A DNA stretch of 6,366 nucleotides from an uncultured Halomicronema sp. (GCA_937897665.1 CALCPB010000855.1:1-6366); one strand, 5' to 3'; counted from the first letter of the stretch, positions 1 through 6,242 are shown. Program-made: numbers and translations. The notes: generated by a model from the sequence alone, not told the origin.

Positions 1-1630
1 GCAGCAAGATATCGTTTCGGGCTATCCGGACAACACCTTTCGGCCCGAGCAAGCGATCACCCGAGCAGAATTTGCCGCGATCATTGGGCAGGCGTTTGAG
101 TTGCCCCCGCGACGATCGCCCAAACAATTTACCGATGTGCCCTCTGATTATTGGGCCAGCGCCCTGATCGATCAGGTCTATCGGGCGCAATGGCTATCAG
201 GCTTTACGAACGGCACCTTTCGGCCACAGCAGTTAATGCCCCGAGTGCAGGTCGTGGTGGCCCTCGCGGCAGGCCTGGAACTCGTGGCGCTGCATCCCGC
301 CGCTGAGGCCGTAAAACGCACCTTTGTCGATGCGGCGAGCATTCCCCCCTACGCGATCGCGGGCGTTGCCGCAGCGTTAGAACAGGGCCTGATCGTCAGC
401 TATCCTCAGCGCGATCGCTTGCGCCCCCTGCAGCCCACAACGCGAGCTGATGCAGCGGCGTTTGTCTATCGCGCTCTGGTTGAGCAAACCGGCATCCCCA
501 GCGTGCTGTCGTCCGAGCTAATTGCCACGCTGGAGCCCACTGATACTCTCCCAAGTCAGGCCGAACGCCGGGGCGTGTGGCTGACCAACGTGGATAGTGA
601 AGTTTTATTTTCGCGCCAAACTCTGGCGGCAGCGATTGAGCGGCTGGCAGACTGCGGTTTCAATACCTTGTATCCCACTGTGTGGAATGGCGGCTTTACT
701 CTCTACCCGTCGGCGATCGCCGAGTCGGTGTTGGGCGAACGGCAACGTCTGCGCCCCAGAGGCAGTCGCGCTGCCGAGCCTGCCCGCGACTACGACATGC
801 TGCAGGAATGTGTGGCCTTAGCTCACGCCCAGCAGTTGCAGGTGATTCCCTGGTTTGAATATGGCTTTTTTGCGCGTCAGGGTAACACGCTACGACCTCG
901 ACGCCCCCACTGGTTTACCCAACAGCGCGATGGCACGCCGATCGACAAACATCAAATGGAATGGCTCAATCCGTTTCATCCAGAGGTGCAGCAGTTTTAT
1001 TTGGCCCTGATTGAGGAGTTAATGTCGCGCTACGCCGTAGATGGCTTTCAAAGCGACGACCACTTTGGCTTACCGACCAGCTGTGGCTATGACCCCTACA
1101 CGGCTCAGCGTTATCGAGCCGAAACCGGCCGACTCGTGCCCAGCAACTTTCAAGAAGCGCGGTGGATGCGCTGGCGCGCTGACAAAATCACCGACTTTGT
1201 CACACAGGTGGGGCAAACGGTCAAAAAACACCGACCCCAAGCCTGTTTCTCGGTGTCACCGAATCCGCCCGCATTTTCATACAGAAACTTCCTGCAAGAT
1301 TGGCCACAGTGGCTGACTGTGGCCCCGGTGGATGAGGTGATTATCCAAACCTATCGCTGGAACGTAGCGAGTTTTGTGCGAGAGCTGCAAAAACCGGCCG
1401 TTCAGGAGCTGCGATCGCAGGTACCGATCAGGATTGGGGTGCTATCTGGTCTGCGCAATCGCCCTATGCCACTGCCGATTCTCAAACAGCAGTGCCAAGC
1501 GGTGCGAGCCAACGGCTATGCCGGGATGGCGTTTTTCTTTTACGAAACCCTATGGCAACCGGCTGGAGAAGCCTTATCAACCAGAGAGGGAACCTTCAAA
1601 ACCCTATTTGCCGCGACGGCCAAAAGCTAA
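1..1630 (+). CDS. SLH-domain protein with C-terminal glycosyl-hydrolase-like (GHL10/DUF187) domain, 5' truncated
   Basis: The frame is open from the first full codon (position 2) to TAA at 1628-1630, so 542 residues are visible and the true start lies upstream; the TTG at 101 is not the start. Visible residues 1-33 are the end of an SLH repeat (SGYPDNTFRP, then ITRAEF). A second repeat starts near residue 43 (FTDVPSDYW) with a degenerate signature (MPRVQ in place of TRAE). A third runs from about 108 to 160 and ends in TTRADA. From about residue 190 (RRGVWLTNVDS) to 515 there is a GHL10-like barrel with MEWLNPFHPEV and VDGFQSDDHFG; the acidic pair D352-D353 is the usual conserved spot of this family. 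SLH repeats anchor proteins to the cell wall or outer envelope, so an exported enzyme acting on glycans is inferred; the substrate is unknown. Any signal peptide would be outside the window. The gene is convergent with the small ORF at 1689-1874. Three HIP1 octamers lie inside the first 720 bp and a fourth at 1411-1418. Confidence 0.9.
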   Translation, partial: QQDIVSGYPDNTFRPEQAITRAEFAAIIGQAFELPPRRSPKQFTDVPSDYWASALIDQVYRAQWLSGFTNGTFRPQQLMPRVQVVVALAAGLELVALHPAAEAVKRTFVDAASIPPYAIAGVAAALEQGLIVSYPQRDRLRPLQPTTRADAAAFVYRALVEQTGIPSVLSSELIATLEPTDTLPSQAERRGVWLTNVDSEVLFSRQTLAAAIERLADCGFNTLYPTVWNGGFTLYPSAIAESVLGERQRLRPRGSRAAEPARDYDMLQECVALAHAQQLQVIPWFEYGFFARQGNTLRPRRPHWFTQQRDGTPIDKHQMEWLNPFHPEVQQFYLALIEELMSRYAVDGFQSDDHFGLPTSCGYDPYTAQRYRAETGRLVPSNFQEARWMRWRADKITDFVTQVGQTVKKHRPQACFSVSPNPPAFSYRNFLQDWPQWLTVAPVDEVIIQTYRWNVASFVRELQKPAVQELRSQVPIRIGVLSGLRNRPMPLPILKQQCQAVRANGYAGMAFFFYETLWQPAGEALSTREGTFKTLFAATAKS

Positions 1631-1688
1631 CCGGGCGATCGCCTCCCAGGCTTTCGCCGAGATGAGCACTACTGGCGACGCCCTCTGA

Positions 1689-1874
1689 CTAGCGCTTATC
1701 TTGCAGGGCTAAACTGTAGACAGCAAGACGTTTGAGGCTTTCATAGACGGCACTTTCGCCTTGAGCAGCACGCCGGACTTCATTTGCGCCCACTAAAAAG
1801 ACAATCCACAGCGCCACAATGATGATGACGCGTCGGCAAATGGCGAGTCGGCAGAGCCTCGACGGCTTAAACAT
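1689..1874 (-). CDS. Small putative single-helix membrane protein, unknown function
   Basis: This is a 61-residue frame from ATG (1874-1872) to TAG. The N-terminus is short and basic (K3, R6, R9, R14, R15), followed by a hydrophobic stretch at about residues 16-30 (VIIIVALWIVFLVGA), then a charged, probably amphipathic tail ending LALQDKR. By the positive-inside rule the N-terminus would be cytoplasmic. The start is chosen because GGA lies 8 nt upstream and codon use after it looks coding. The same frame stays open to an ATG at 1982 (97 residues), 22 bp after the DUF4126 stop. That extension lacks a good ribosome site, uses ATA, AGA and GGA codons, and looks less coding, but it cannot be excluded. 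The gene lies downstream of the DUF4126 gene on the same strand and may be cotranscribed with it. I recognise no family. The opposite-strand frame over 1819-2067 looks like its shadow. Confidence 0.5.
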   Translation of the reverse strand: MFKPSRLCRLAICRRVIIIVALWIVFLVGANEVRRAAQGESAVYESLKRLAVYSLALQDKR

Positions 1875-2004
1875 AAAGGCATTCCGGCAGCAAAAGACAG
1901 GGGTGATTTTTCCTCTAGATGATTTTAACAAGCTGAGCTTTATTGCTCCCCCTAGCACCAGCAGCTTGACAGTCTCGCCCATGGGCCTGAGTCAGTCGCC
2001 CTGG

Positions 2005-2604
2005 TTAATCAGGCTCGCGTTTGAGTCGGCGGCGGCGCGGGGGATGGTGAGACTTGTTCCCCTCTAGATACCACTGTCGCCACACATAGGACGTGCGCAA
2101 CGCTAACCAAAGCAACAGCAAGGCAATCAGGCCACCCTGACGCGGGGCATCAAACGCCAACAGCACCAAGCCCACGCAAAGAAAATCTTCCGCAAACATC
2201 AACCAGGGCGAAGGCTGCTTGAGACGATAGAGCCAACCGACCTGCACGAGATGAATGACAAGGGCTAATAGGGCGCTGACGATACCTAACAGCACCGCCA
2301 ACCAGCCAGAAATTTGAAAGCTTCGGGCGATCGCCAGCCCCGCGATCGCCCCCGCGATCGGACTGAGAAACAGACCCGCACTCTGCAGCAGCCGCTGCAC
2401 CCAAAACTGCTTGGAGAAAACCAATTCCACCAGCGACCAACTCACCAAAGCGCCCACTACCACCGTCGGCGGTAGCCTAGACAAAAAAGGCACCTCGGCC
2501 CACAGATCAGCTGACATAAAACCAATCAGCAACAGGGGTAAAGCGATATGGAACCCTGCCGCCGCTGAAATTGATAAAACTGCTAATAGCTCAGTGATCA
2601 GCAC
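2005..2604 (-). CDS. DUF4126 family integral membrane protein
   Basis: This 199-residue protein matches the DUF4126 style: an N-terminal hydrophobic segment with SISAAAGFHIALPLLL, several Gly/Ala-rich helices, and the usual length near 190-200 residues. About six membrane segments can be drawn, near residues 5-30, 46-63, 76-94, 99-122, 137-152 and 157-175. A basic tail (RRRRLKR) follows and is probably cytoplasmic. The start is GTG (2604-2602), supported by AGGG six bases upstream; no ATG in frame fits the conserved N-terminus better. The biochemical role of DUF4126 is not established, so none is assigned. The gene is divergent from the rhomboid gene across a 184-bp spacer and lies upstream of the small membrane ORF. 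Two HIP1 octamers, at 2327-2334 and 2342-2349, sit 7 bp apart inside the gene. Confidence 0.85.
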   Translation of the reverse strand: MLITELLAVLSISAAAGFHIALPLLLIGFMSADLWAEVPFLSRLPPTVVVGALVSWSLVELVFSKQFWVQRLLQSAGLFLSPIAGAIAGLAIARSFQISGWLAVLLGIVSALLALVIHLVQVGWLYRLKQPSPWLMFAEDFLCVGLVLLAFDAPRQGGLIALLLLWLALRTSYVWRQWYLEGNKSHHPPRRRRLKREPD

Positions 2605-2619
2605 AAGAATCCCTAGCTA

Positions 2620-2648
2620 GTTATGCTGAAAGACAGTAGCGTTTGCAA
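2620..2648 (-). promoter_or_regulatory. Candidate sigma-70-type promoter for the DUF4126 gene
   Basis: Read on the minus strand, TTGCAA (2648-2643) and CATAAC (2625-2620) are separated by 17 bp, each matching four of six consensus bases. Transcription would begin near 2612, leaving a leader of only about 8 nt and cutting into the AGGG ribosome site, which argues against it. This is offered as a weak candidate only. Confidence 0.2.
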
Positions 2649-2675
2649 CCCCCGTCCTCTCTACTGTAACGGCCT

Positions 2676-2705
2676 GAGTTTTTCCGGACTGTCCATCAAA
2701 AACTC
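2676..2705. repeat. Inverted repeat in the divergent DUF4126/rhomboid spacer
   Basis: GAGTTTTT (2676-2683) and AAAAACTC (2698-2705) form a perfect 8-bp stem around a 14-base loop, which itself contains GGAC and GTCC. The repeat lies about 70 bp from the DUF4126 start and 83 bp from the rhomboid start. It is not followed by a T-tract on either strand, so an operator or a leader hairpin is more likely than a terminator. The rest of the 2605-2788 spacer shows no ORF or RNA gene that I can recognise. Confidence 0.4.
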
Positions 2706-2780
2706 CCTGACGCATGGCCGAAGGCACTGACCGTCCGGGCCATTAACGCAGCACCGCCCGATTTATTCATCTTAAGTGTT

Positions 2781-2809
2781 TTGACACGATGGCAACACCA
2801 ACCGATAAG
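2781..2809 (+). promoter_or_regulatory. Consensus -35 box at the rhomboid start, with a possible internal -10
   Basis: A perfect TTGACA (2781-2786) lies two bases before the rhomboid ATG, and GATAAG (2804-2809, four of six matches) follows after exactly 17 bp. If active, transcription would begin inside the assigned coding region near 2816, giving a shorter rhomboid from a later start (for example GTG at 2843) or a chance match. There is no direct support for activity. Confidence 0.2.
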
Positions 2810-3370
2810 ACTCGTGGGCAAAGGTTTCAGCATCCCCTATGGGTGCTGGGCGGGGTTGCTACCCTCCTGTGGGTGGTGCAGATTGTGAATGTGGGCCTGT
2901 TCGACAGTCAGCTGATCTTCCAGGGCATTCATCCCCGGCAGTTAGACGGTCTACAAGGCATCATTTGGGCTCCTTTTTTACACGGCAATTTTGCTCATTT
3001 AATGGCCAATACCCTGCCGCTACTCACCCTAGGCGGCTTAATCTTGCTGGGGGAAGCCAGTGATTTCTGGGTGGTTACGGTCATGTCTGCCTTGATTGGC
3101 GGGCTGGGCACCTGGCTTATCGGCGCGCCCAATTCAGTGCATGTGGGTGCGAGCGGCGTCATCTTTGGCTACTTTGGTTACCTGCTATTGCGCGGCTACT
3201 TTGAGCGCAGCGCGTTTGCAATTACGGCATCCGTTTTGGTAATCGTGTTTTATGGCAGTTTTTTGTGGGGGGTTTTGCCCAGCCAGCCAGGCGTTGCTTG
3301 GGACAGTCATCTGTTTGGCTTCTTGGGCGGGTGTATCGCTGCCCGCATCTTGACCACCCCAGCTAAATAG
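2789..3370 (+). CDS. Rhomboid family intramembrane serine protease
   Basis: This 193-residue membrane protein cleaves substrates within the lipid bilayer, using a Ser-His pair. Motifs visible in order are HGNFAHLMANTLPL, with H70 and N74 of the HxxxN motif in the second helix; GASG, with the catalytic S122 in the fourth helix; and DSHLFGFLGG, with the catalytic H174 in the sixth helix. All key residues are present, so the enzyme is predicted to be active. About six helices are visible, near 16-36, 66-88, 92-112, 119-135, 143-162 and 172-188, which is the compact bacterial core form with no extra domain. The ATG at 2789 gives a 14-18 residue cytoplasmic lead that suits the first helix, but the ribosome site is weak (only AAG about 12 bases upstream). 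It is divergent from DUF4126 and convergent with hrcA. The substrate is unknown; cyanobacterial paralogues are common. Confidence 0.92.
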   Translation: MATPTDKTRGQRFQHPLWVLGGVATLLWVVQIVNVGLFDSQLIFQGIHPRQLDGLQGIIWAPFLHGNFAHLMANTLPLLTLGGLILLGEASDFWVVTVMSALIGGLGTWLIGAPNSVHVGASGVIFGYFGYLLLRGYFERSAFAITASVLVIVFYGSFLWGVLPSQPGVAWDSHLFGFLGGCIAARILTTPAK

Positions 3371-3419
3371 CCTCGGCCCCACCTCCGTTCTTGGGTTTGC
3401 CAACTGAACCAGGCTATTT
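3365..3419. terminator. Nested hairpin between convergent rhomboid and hrcA, probable bidirectional terminator
   Basis: AAATAGCCT (3365-3373) and AGGCTATTT (3411-3419) form a perfect 9-bp outer stem. Inside it, GTTCTTGG (3387-3394) pairs with CCAA (3400-3403) and GAAC (3406-3409) around a 5-base loop, with a 2-base bulge. The outer arm overlaps the rhomboid stop codon and ends 18 bp from the hrcA stop. The symmetric AAAT and ATTT ends give a short T-run on either strand. The T-tracts are only three bases long, so termination may be weak or the structure may instead protect 3' ends. Confidence 0.5.
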
Positions 3420-3437
3420 GAGAGTACTGGATCAAGA

Positions 3438-4526
3438 CTAAAAATTGGATTTGAAGGCTGCCGAGAGGTAGCCGGCAGCGGCTTCAACGGTGGCGATCGC
3501 ATCGTCATACATCATGCGCGTCGGCCCCAACACACTCACGCTCCCCAAGGGAATCTCATCGCGGCAATAGGTCGAAGACACCAAAGCACAGCCCTGCATC
3601 GGTTCTAGGGGATTTTCAGAGCCAATCAGCACACGCACGCGACGCCCGGCACTGTCAAGGGGATCGGCCTCAAAGCCTAAGGGCCACAGCTGGGCTAGAT
3701 CTTCTTCTAACAGCTGCACAATCGCCTGCACCTGCTGGGCTTCGGAAAACTCCGGTTGCCTGAGCACCTCGCCCAAACCGCTGATCACAAACTGCGCCGT
3801 TTCTAGCGCTTGGTTGCGCTTAGCCAGCATGTGAATGGCTTCTTGCAACGTGTCGCTATACCGCTGAAACTCTTGGCCGAGCTGCCCCCAATCCAGCTCA
3901 GCAATCTTCAGCAAGGGCTGTCCGCTCAAGTGATGCGTCAGGAAATTAGACAGAATTTTGAGTTCTCGCTCTAACCCTTCTAATTGCGCCCCTGCCCCCT
4001 CTCCCGTAGACGGCAGCTGAATCACCATTGACTGGGTCTCTAGGGAGTTCAGCACCACCGACATTAAAATCTGAGTCGGGCCTAACAGGGCGAGTTGCAA
4101 ATGGCGAATCGTGACGCCGCGCTTTTGGGGTACGGTAATCAACGTCAGATACCCGCTGATGGTCGACAAAATTTGAGCGGCTCCCCGCAGTAGCGCTTCT
4201 AAGCTCCAACCGTCCCATTTCAAAGAGCCTGATAGCTGGCTATCGACCTGTCGAGCAATCACTTGAGACGGGTGAATTAAATTGTCGACATACAGTCGAT
4301 AGCCAAAATCAGAGGGCACCCGACCGGCAGAAGTGTGGGGTTGAAATAGTAAGCCAGCGCTTTCCAGCACGCCCATCACATGGCGCACAGTGGCCGGGCT
4401 CACCTTCAAGTCATATTCCTGAGCTAGCACCTTGGAACCAACCGGCTCGGCCGTGGTGACATATTGGCGTACCGTTGCCCAAAGAACCTGTTGCTGGCGG
4501 GTATTTAATGGGGTAGGCGCTAACAT
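3438..4526 (-). CDS. hrcA: Heat-inducible transcription repressor HrcA
   Basis: This 362-residue protein is recognised as HrcA, the repressor that binds CIRCE operators (TTAGCACTC-N9-GAGTGCTAA) of groEL- and dnaK-type chaperone genes and depends on GroEL for folding to its active state. The N-terminal winged-helix domain covers about residues 1-85, with TAEPVGS (25-31), SPATVRHVMGVLE (43-55) and PHTSAGRVPSD (63-73). The C-terminal HrcA domain ends with VLIGSENPLEPMQGCALV (299-316) and PLGSVSVLGPTRMMYDDAI (326-344). Length is in the usual 340-370 range. The ATG at 4526 suits the conserved LNTRQQQVL start; the ribosome site is weak. No CIRCE is found upstream or elsewhere in the window, and no grpE/dnaK/dnaJ genes flank it, so hrcA here stands alone and acts in trans. 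The ferredoxin gene lies 101 bp upstream on the same strand. One HIP1 octamer is at 3493-3500. Confidence 0.95.
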   Translation of the reverse strand: MLAPTPLNTRQQQVLWATVRQYVTTAEPVGSKVLAQEYDLKVSPATVRHVMGVLESAGLLFQPHTSAGRVPSDFGYRLYVDNLIHPSQVIARQVDSQLSGSLKWDGWSLEALLRGAAQILSTISGYLTLITVPQKRGVTIRHLQLALLGPTQILMSVVLNSLETQSMVIQLPSTGEGAGAQLEGLERELKILSNFLTHHLSGQPLLKIAELDWGQLGQEFQRYSDTLQEAIHMLAKRNQALETAQFVISGLGEVLRQPEFSEAQQVQAIVQLLEEDLAQLWPLGFEADPLDSAGRRVRVLIGSENPLEPMQGCALVSSTYCRDEIPLGSVSVLGPTRMMYDDAIATVEAAAGYLSAAFKSNF

Positions 4527-4542
4527 GCCGCTACTCAGATGG

Positions 4543-4553
4543 CGTCAATGACG
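4543..4553. promoter_or_regulatory. Small palindrome upstream of hrcA, possible operator
   Basis: CGTCAATGACG is a perfect 5-bp inverted repeat around one central base, 16 bp before the hrcA start codon, in the 101-bp gap after the ferredoxin gene. Its position would suit an operator overlapping transcription start or translation initiation. A palindrome this short can arise by chance, and no matching second copy is seen in the window. Confidence 0.25.
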
Positions 4554-4627
4554 TTAAATCTTGGGTTCAACTCTAGCAGATTGATTTCCGGTTGAGTATG
4601 GTCGATGCTCGCCCTAGGCCGATCACG

Positions 4628-5113
4628 CTAAGCCTCTGAAGACCGCGAATAGTACTCACTGACCTGAAAGGAGGCCGTTTCCGATAGCTGTCTTAGCATT
4701 GAGCGCGTAATCAGCTTGCCTTCTTCGACTAGCACCGCACCGCTGAGCGGGTGCAATAGGTTCGCTTCAGCCCGCCGCCCAATGAGCGCCTCAATATCCT
4801 GTAAGGAGTTGACATACATCCCTGGGGGCAGCTCGACCACAACCCCTTCGCCCATCACTCGAGCCTGACAAGCCAAACGAGAATTCGGCTTGCAGGAAGT
4901 GATCACTTCTAAGGTTCTTTGCTCACGGCGATTAACCGGGGTCAACGCATCGTTGCCCTCTCGCACATAGATGTGGCAGGTAGCACACATGCCGCGACCA
5001 CCGCATTCTTTTAACACGTCGAGGTCTTTGTTCAGCAAGACCGAGAGTAAGTTGCCATTGGTCTCAATGGTGCTGTTTTGAGCGATGGGTTCTAAACGAA
5101 CGGTTTTAGCCAT
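4628..5113 (-). CDS. 2Fe-2S ferredoxin (adrenodoxin-like spacing) with C-terminal extension
   Basis: This 161-residue protein carries a 2Fe-2S binding fold in residues 1-95. The cluster ligands are predicted as C37, C43, C46 and C82, in the spacing C-x5-C-x2-C-x35-C (CGGRGMCATCHIYV, then SRLACQARV). The x5 spacing and the RLACQ motif place it nearer the adrenodoxin/Isc-type ferredoxins than the plant-type photosynthetic ones (C-x4-C-x2-C). A fifth cysteine, C74 (ITSCKPNSRLACQ), precedes the last ligand. Residues about 100-161 form an extension with LHPLSGAVLVEEGKLITRS. From memory, Synechocystis slr0148, a ferredoxin-like protein in a photosystem-II-assembly cluster, has this same build; I have not verified the match. 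The role is electron transfer, partner unknown. The ATG at 5113 is clear, but the ribosome site is weak. It may be cotranscribed with the upstream 5229-6041 gene, though a 115-bp gap with inverted repeats separates them. Confidence 0.88.
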   Translation of the reverse strand: MAKTVRLEPIAQNSTIETNGNLLSVLLNKDLDVLKECGGRGMCATCHIYVREGNDALTPVNRREQRTLEVITSCKPNSRLACQARVMGEGVVVELPPGMYVNSLQDIEALIGRRAEANLLHPLSGAVLVEEGKLITRSMLRQLSETASFQVSEYYSRSSEA

Positions 5114-5158
5114 GGGATCTGGGTCTCTTCAAAAAAAGGGATGGTTCAGGAGTAGCAA

Positions 5159-5212
5159 TTGGCTAAATGAAGCAAGCCAAGGGGAAGTGATTTCGCATGG
5201 CCACCATTGGCT
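5159..5212. repeat. TTGGCT inverted and direct repeats upstream of the ferredoxin gene
   Basis: TTGGCT (5159-5164) and AGCCAA (5175-5180) form a 6-bp stem with a 10-base loop, and a third copy, TTGGCT, follows at 5207-5212. The set lies 46-99 bp upstream of the ferredoxin start and just after the stop of the preceding gene. It could be a terminator remnant, an operator set or chance. A run of seven T on the minus strand (5137-5131) lies 20 bp beyond the stem, too far for a standard intrinsic terminator. Confidence 0.3.
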
Positions 5213-5228
5213 ACCTTGCGCGCATCGG

Positions 5229-6041
5229 TTAGGGGGCAGTTTCGAGGTTTAACAGGGCCCGCTGCGGGTCGTTCAGGCACTGGCTGACAACCCTTTCAGA
5301 ATAGCCTCGAATCACCATGGAGCAGCGCTGCACAAACTTTTCAGCCCATTGCTGAATCAGGGTGCGCTCTTCGGGGGAAATGGCGGTGGGTGTTTGCGCC
5401 GTCGGATCGACAGCCACACTAAAGTGGCCACCGCGATCCATCTGCAGTCGTTTTAACAAGGCTTGATCAGGACAGGTGGTACGCCAGGTATTAGCCACCA
5501 CAATTTTGCCCAAATATTCTGTGGTGGCATCAGTGAGTTGATTGAAGACAGTGATGTAGGCAGCCCAGGAATCTGGAGCGATTGGTGCTGGCTCTAGGGG
5601 TTCACCGGGCACTACTGGCTCGTTGGCCCCTGCCGACTCATTGGCAACCCCAGTGGGCTGGGTGAGTAGATGCTGGTCAGCGAGGCGGCGAAAGGTCGCA
5701 ATCGTGCGTTGGGGATCGCCTGTAAGCGTTTTTTTGAGCTGATCAACCGCATCGGTATAAGCTAAGTTATCGAGCTGTTTGTGGGCTACCACCAGCAAGA
5801 TCACGCCATTGCTGAGTTTATAAATCCAGATATCTTGCTGCGCAAAGCGAAAGTTAAAGGAGTCGAATGCTGGTGGAGTCGTGCTGATGACCTGCTGAAT
5901 ACCTTGGCCAAGCGCTGATTTTTGTTGAAAGGTTAAGGCTTGATCGACGCCGACGAAATAGGGCCGAGAATCACCTTCGATCAGTCCTAAGCCGAGGATT
6001 CCAGGTGAATTTAGGAAGTTTGATATGACTTGCTGTTCCAT
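5229..6041 (-). CDS. Conserved cyanobacterial-type protein, probable Roadblock/LC7-like N-terminal domain
   Basis: This protein of 270 residues from ATG 6041 has three parts. Residues 1-115 alternate hydrophobic strands and helices (VISNFLNSPGILGLGLIEG, PYFVGVDQ, IWIYKLSNGVILLVVA), which resembles the Roadblock/LC7 fold used in GTPase and gliding-motility regulation. Residues about 125-157 are a Pro/Glu/Ala-rich linker. Residues 158-260 are a second conserved-looking domain (WAAYITVFNQLTDATTEYLGKIVVANTW, quoted only as W159 to W186 landmarks) with cysteines C190, C240 and C255. There is no signal peptide or membrane segment, so it is probably cytoplasmic. The frame continues upstream to TTG 6119 (26 more residues), which has GAGAG seven bases ahead. 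ATG 6041 is preferred because the apparent conserved region begins there, though its only ribosome-like site (GGAG) is 15 bases away. The gene is divergent from rbcR and upstream of the ferredoxin gene. The domain call is by eye; function unknown. Confidence 0.75.
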   Translation of the reverse strand: MEQQVISNFLNSPGILGLGLIEGDSRPYFVGVDQALTFQQKSALGQGIQQVISTTPPAFDSFNFRFAQQDIWIYKLSNGVILLVVAHKQLDNLAYTDAVDQLKKTLTGDPQRTIATFRRLADQHLLTQPTGVANESAGANEPVVPGEPLEPAPIAPDSWAAYITVFNQLTDATTEYLGKIVVANTWRTTCPDQALLKRLQMDRGGHFSVAVDPTAQTPTAISPEERTLIQQWAEKFVQRCSMVIRGYSERVVSQCLNDPQRALLNLETAP

Positions 6042-6106
6042 AAAGTCGCGAGTTTTCTCCGCGTGCGGTTCCGGGAAATTCCATCGAACGAGTAATCTAG
6101 GGATGG

Positions 6107-6139
6107 CCGTTGATCCCAAAGTTTTTCTCTCGTCAACGG
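6107..6139. repeat. Inverted repeat in the divergent spacer before rbcR
   Basis: CCGTTGA (6107-6113) and TCAACGG (6133-6139) form a perfect 7-bp stem with a 19-base loop. It lies 66 bp upstream of the ATG at 6041 and about 107 bp upstream of rbcR. LysR regulators often bind imperfect dyads in divergent spacers, so an operator is possible; a 5' leader hairpin for the minus-strand gene is another. The alternative TTG start at 6119 would lie inside the loop. Confidence 0.35.
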
Positions 6140-6234
6140 GTTTCTAGGGGCAAAAAAGGGGGGATAGCAATTGGGTTGGCTCTACGTTCTACCGACTGTT
6201 TCGTTGATGCATTGTATGTTTCCTTCGATTTCTT

Positions 6235-6242
6235 GGATAGGG
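6235..6242 (+). promoter_or_regulatory. Ribosome binding site of rbcR
   Basis: GGATAGGG lies four bases before the ATG at 6247, close enough to serve as a Shine-Dalgarno site, and it supports that start codon. Confidence 0.5.

Noticed and set aside
101..1630. TTG at 101 as the start of the SLH gene
   Set aside because: The frame is open upstream to the window edge and encodes an SLH repeat there, so the gene clearly begins before the window.
1631..1688. Possible terminator after the SLH gene around GGCGATCGCC
   Set aside because: The palindrome is a HIP1 octamer with no loop and no T-tract, so it does not form a standard terminator.
1819..2067. Plus-strand open frame of 82 codons
   Set aside because: It is antisense to the small membrane ORF and to the DUF4126 end, has low-complexity composition and shows no domain; the minus-strand reading has better codon use.
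3185..3508. Minus-strand open frame of 107 codons spanning the ends of rhomboid and hrcA
   Set aside because: It overlaps the 3' ends of two well-recognised genes and the nested hairpin, has no ribosome site or family resemblance, and is best explained as a shadow frame.
4693..4712. CIRCE-like stretch (TTAGCATTGAGCGCGTAA)
   Set aside because: Only the outer TTAGC resembles CIRCE, the second arm and spacing do not match, and it lies within the ferredoxin coding region.
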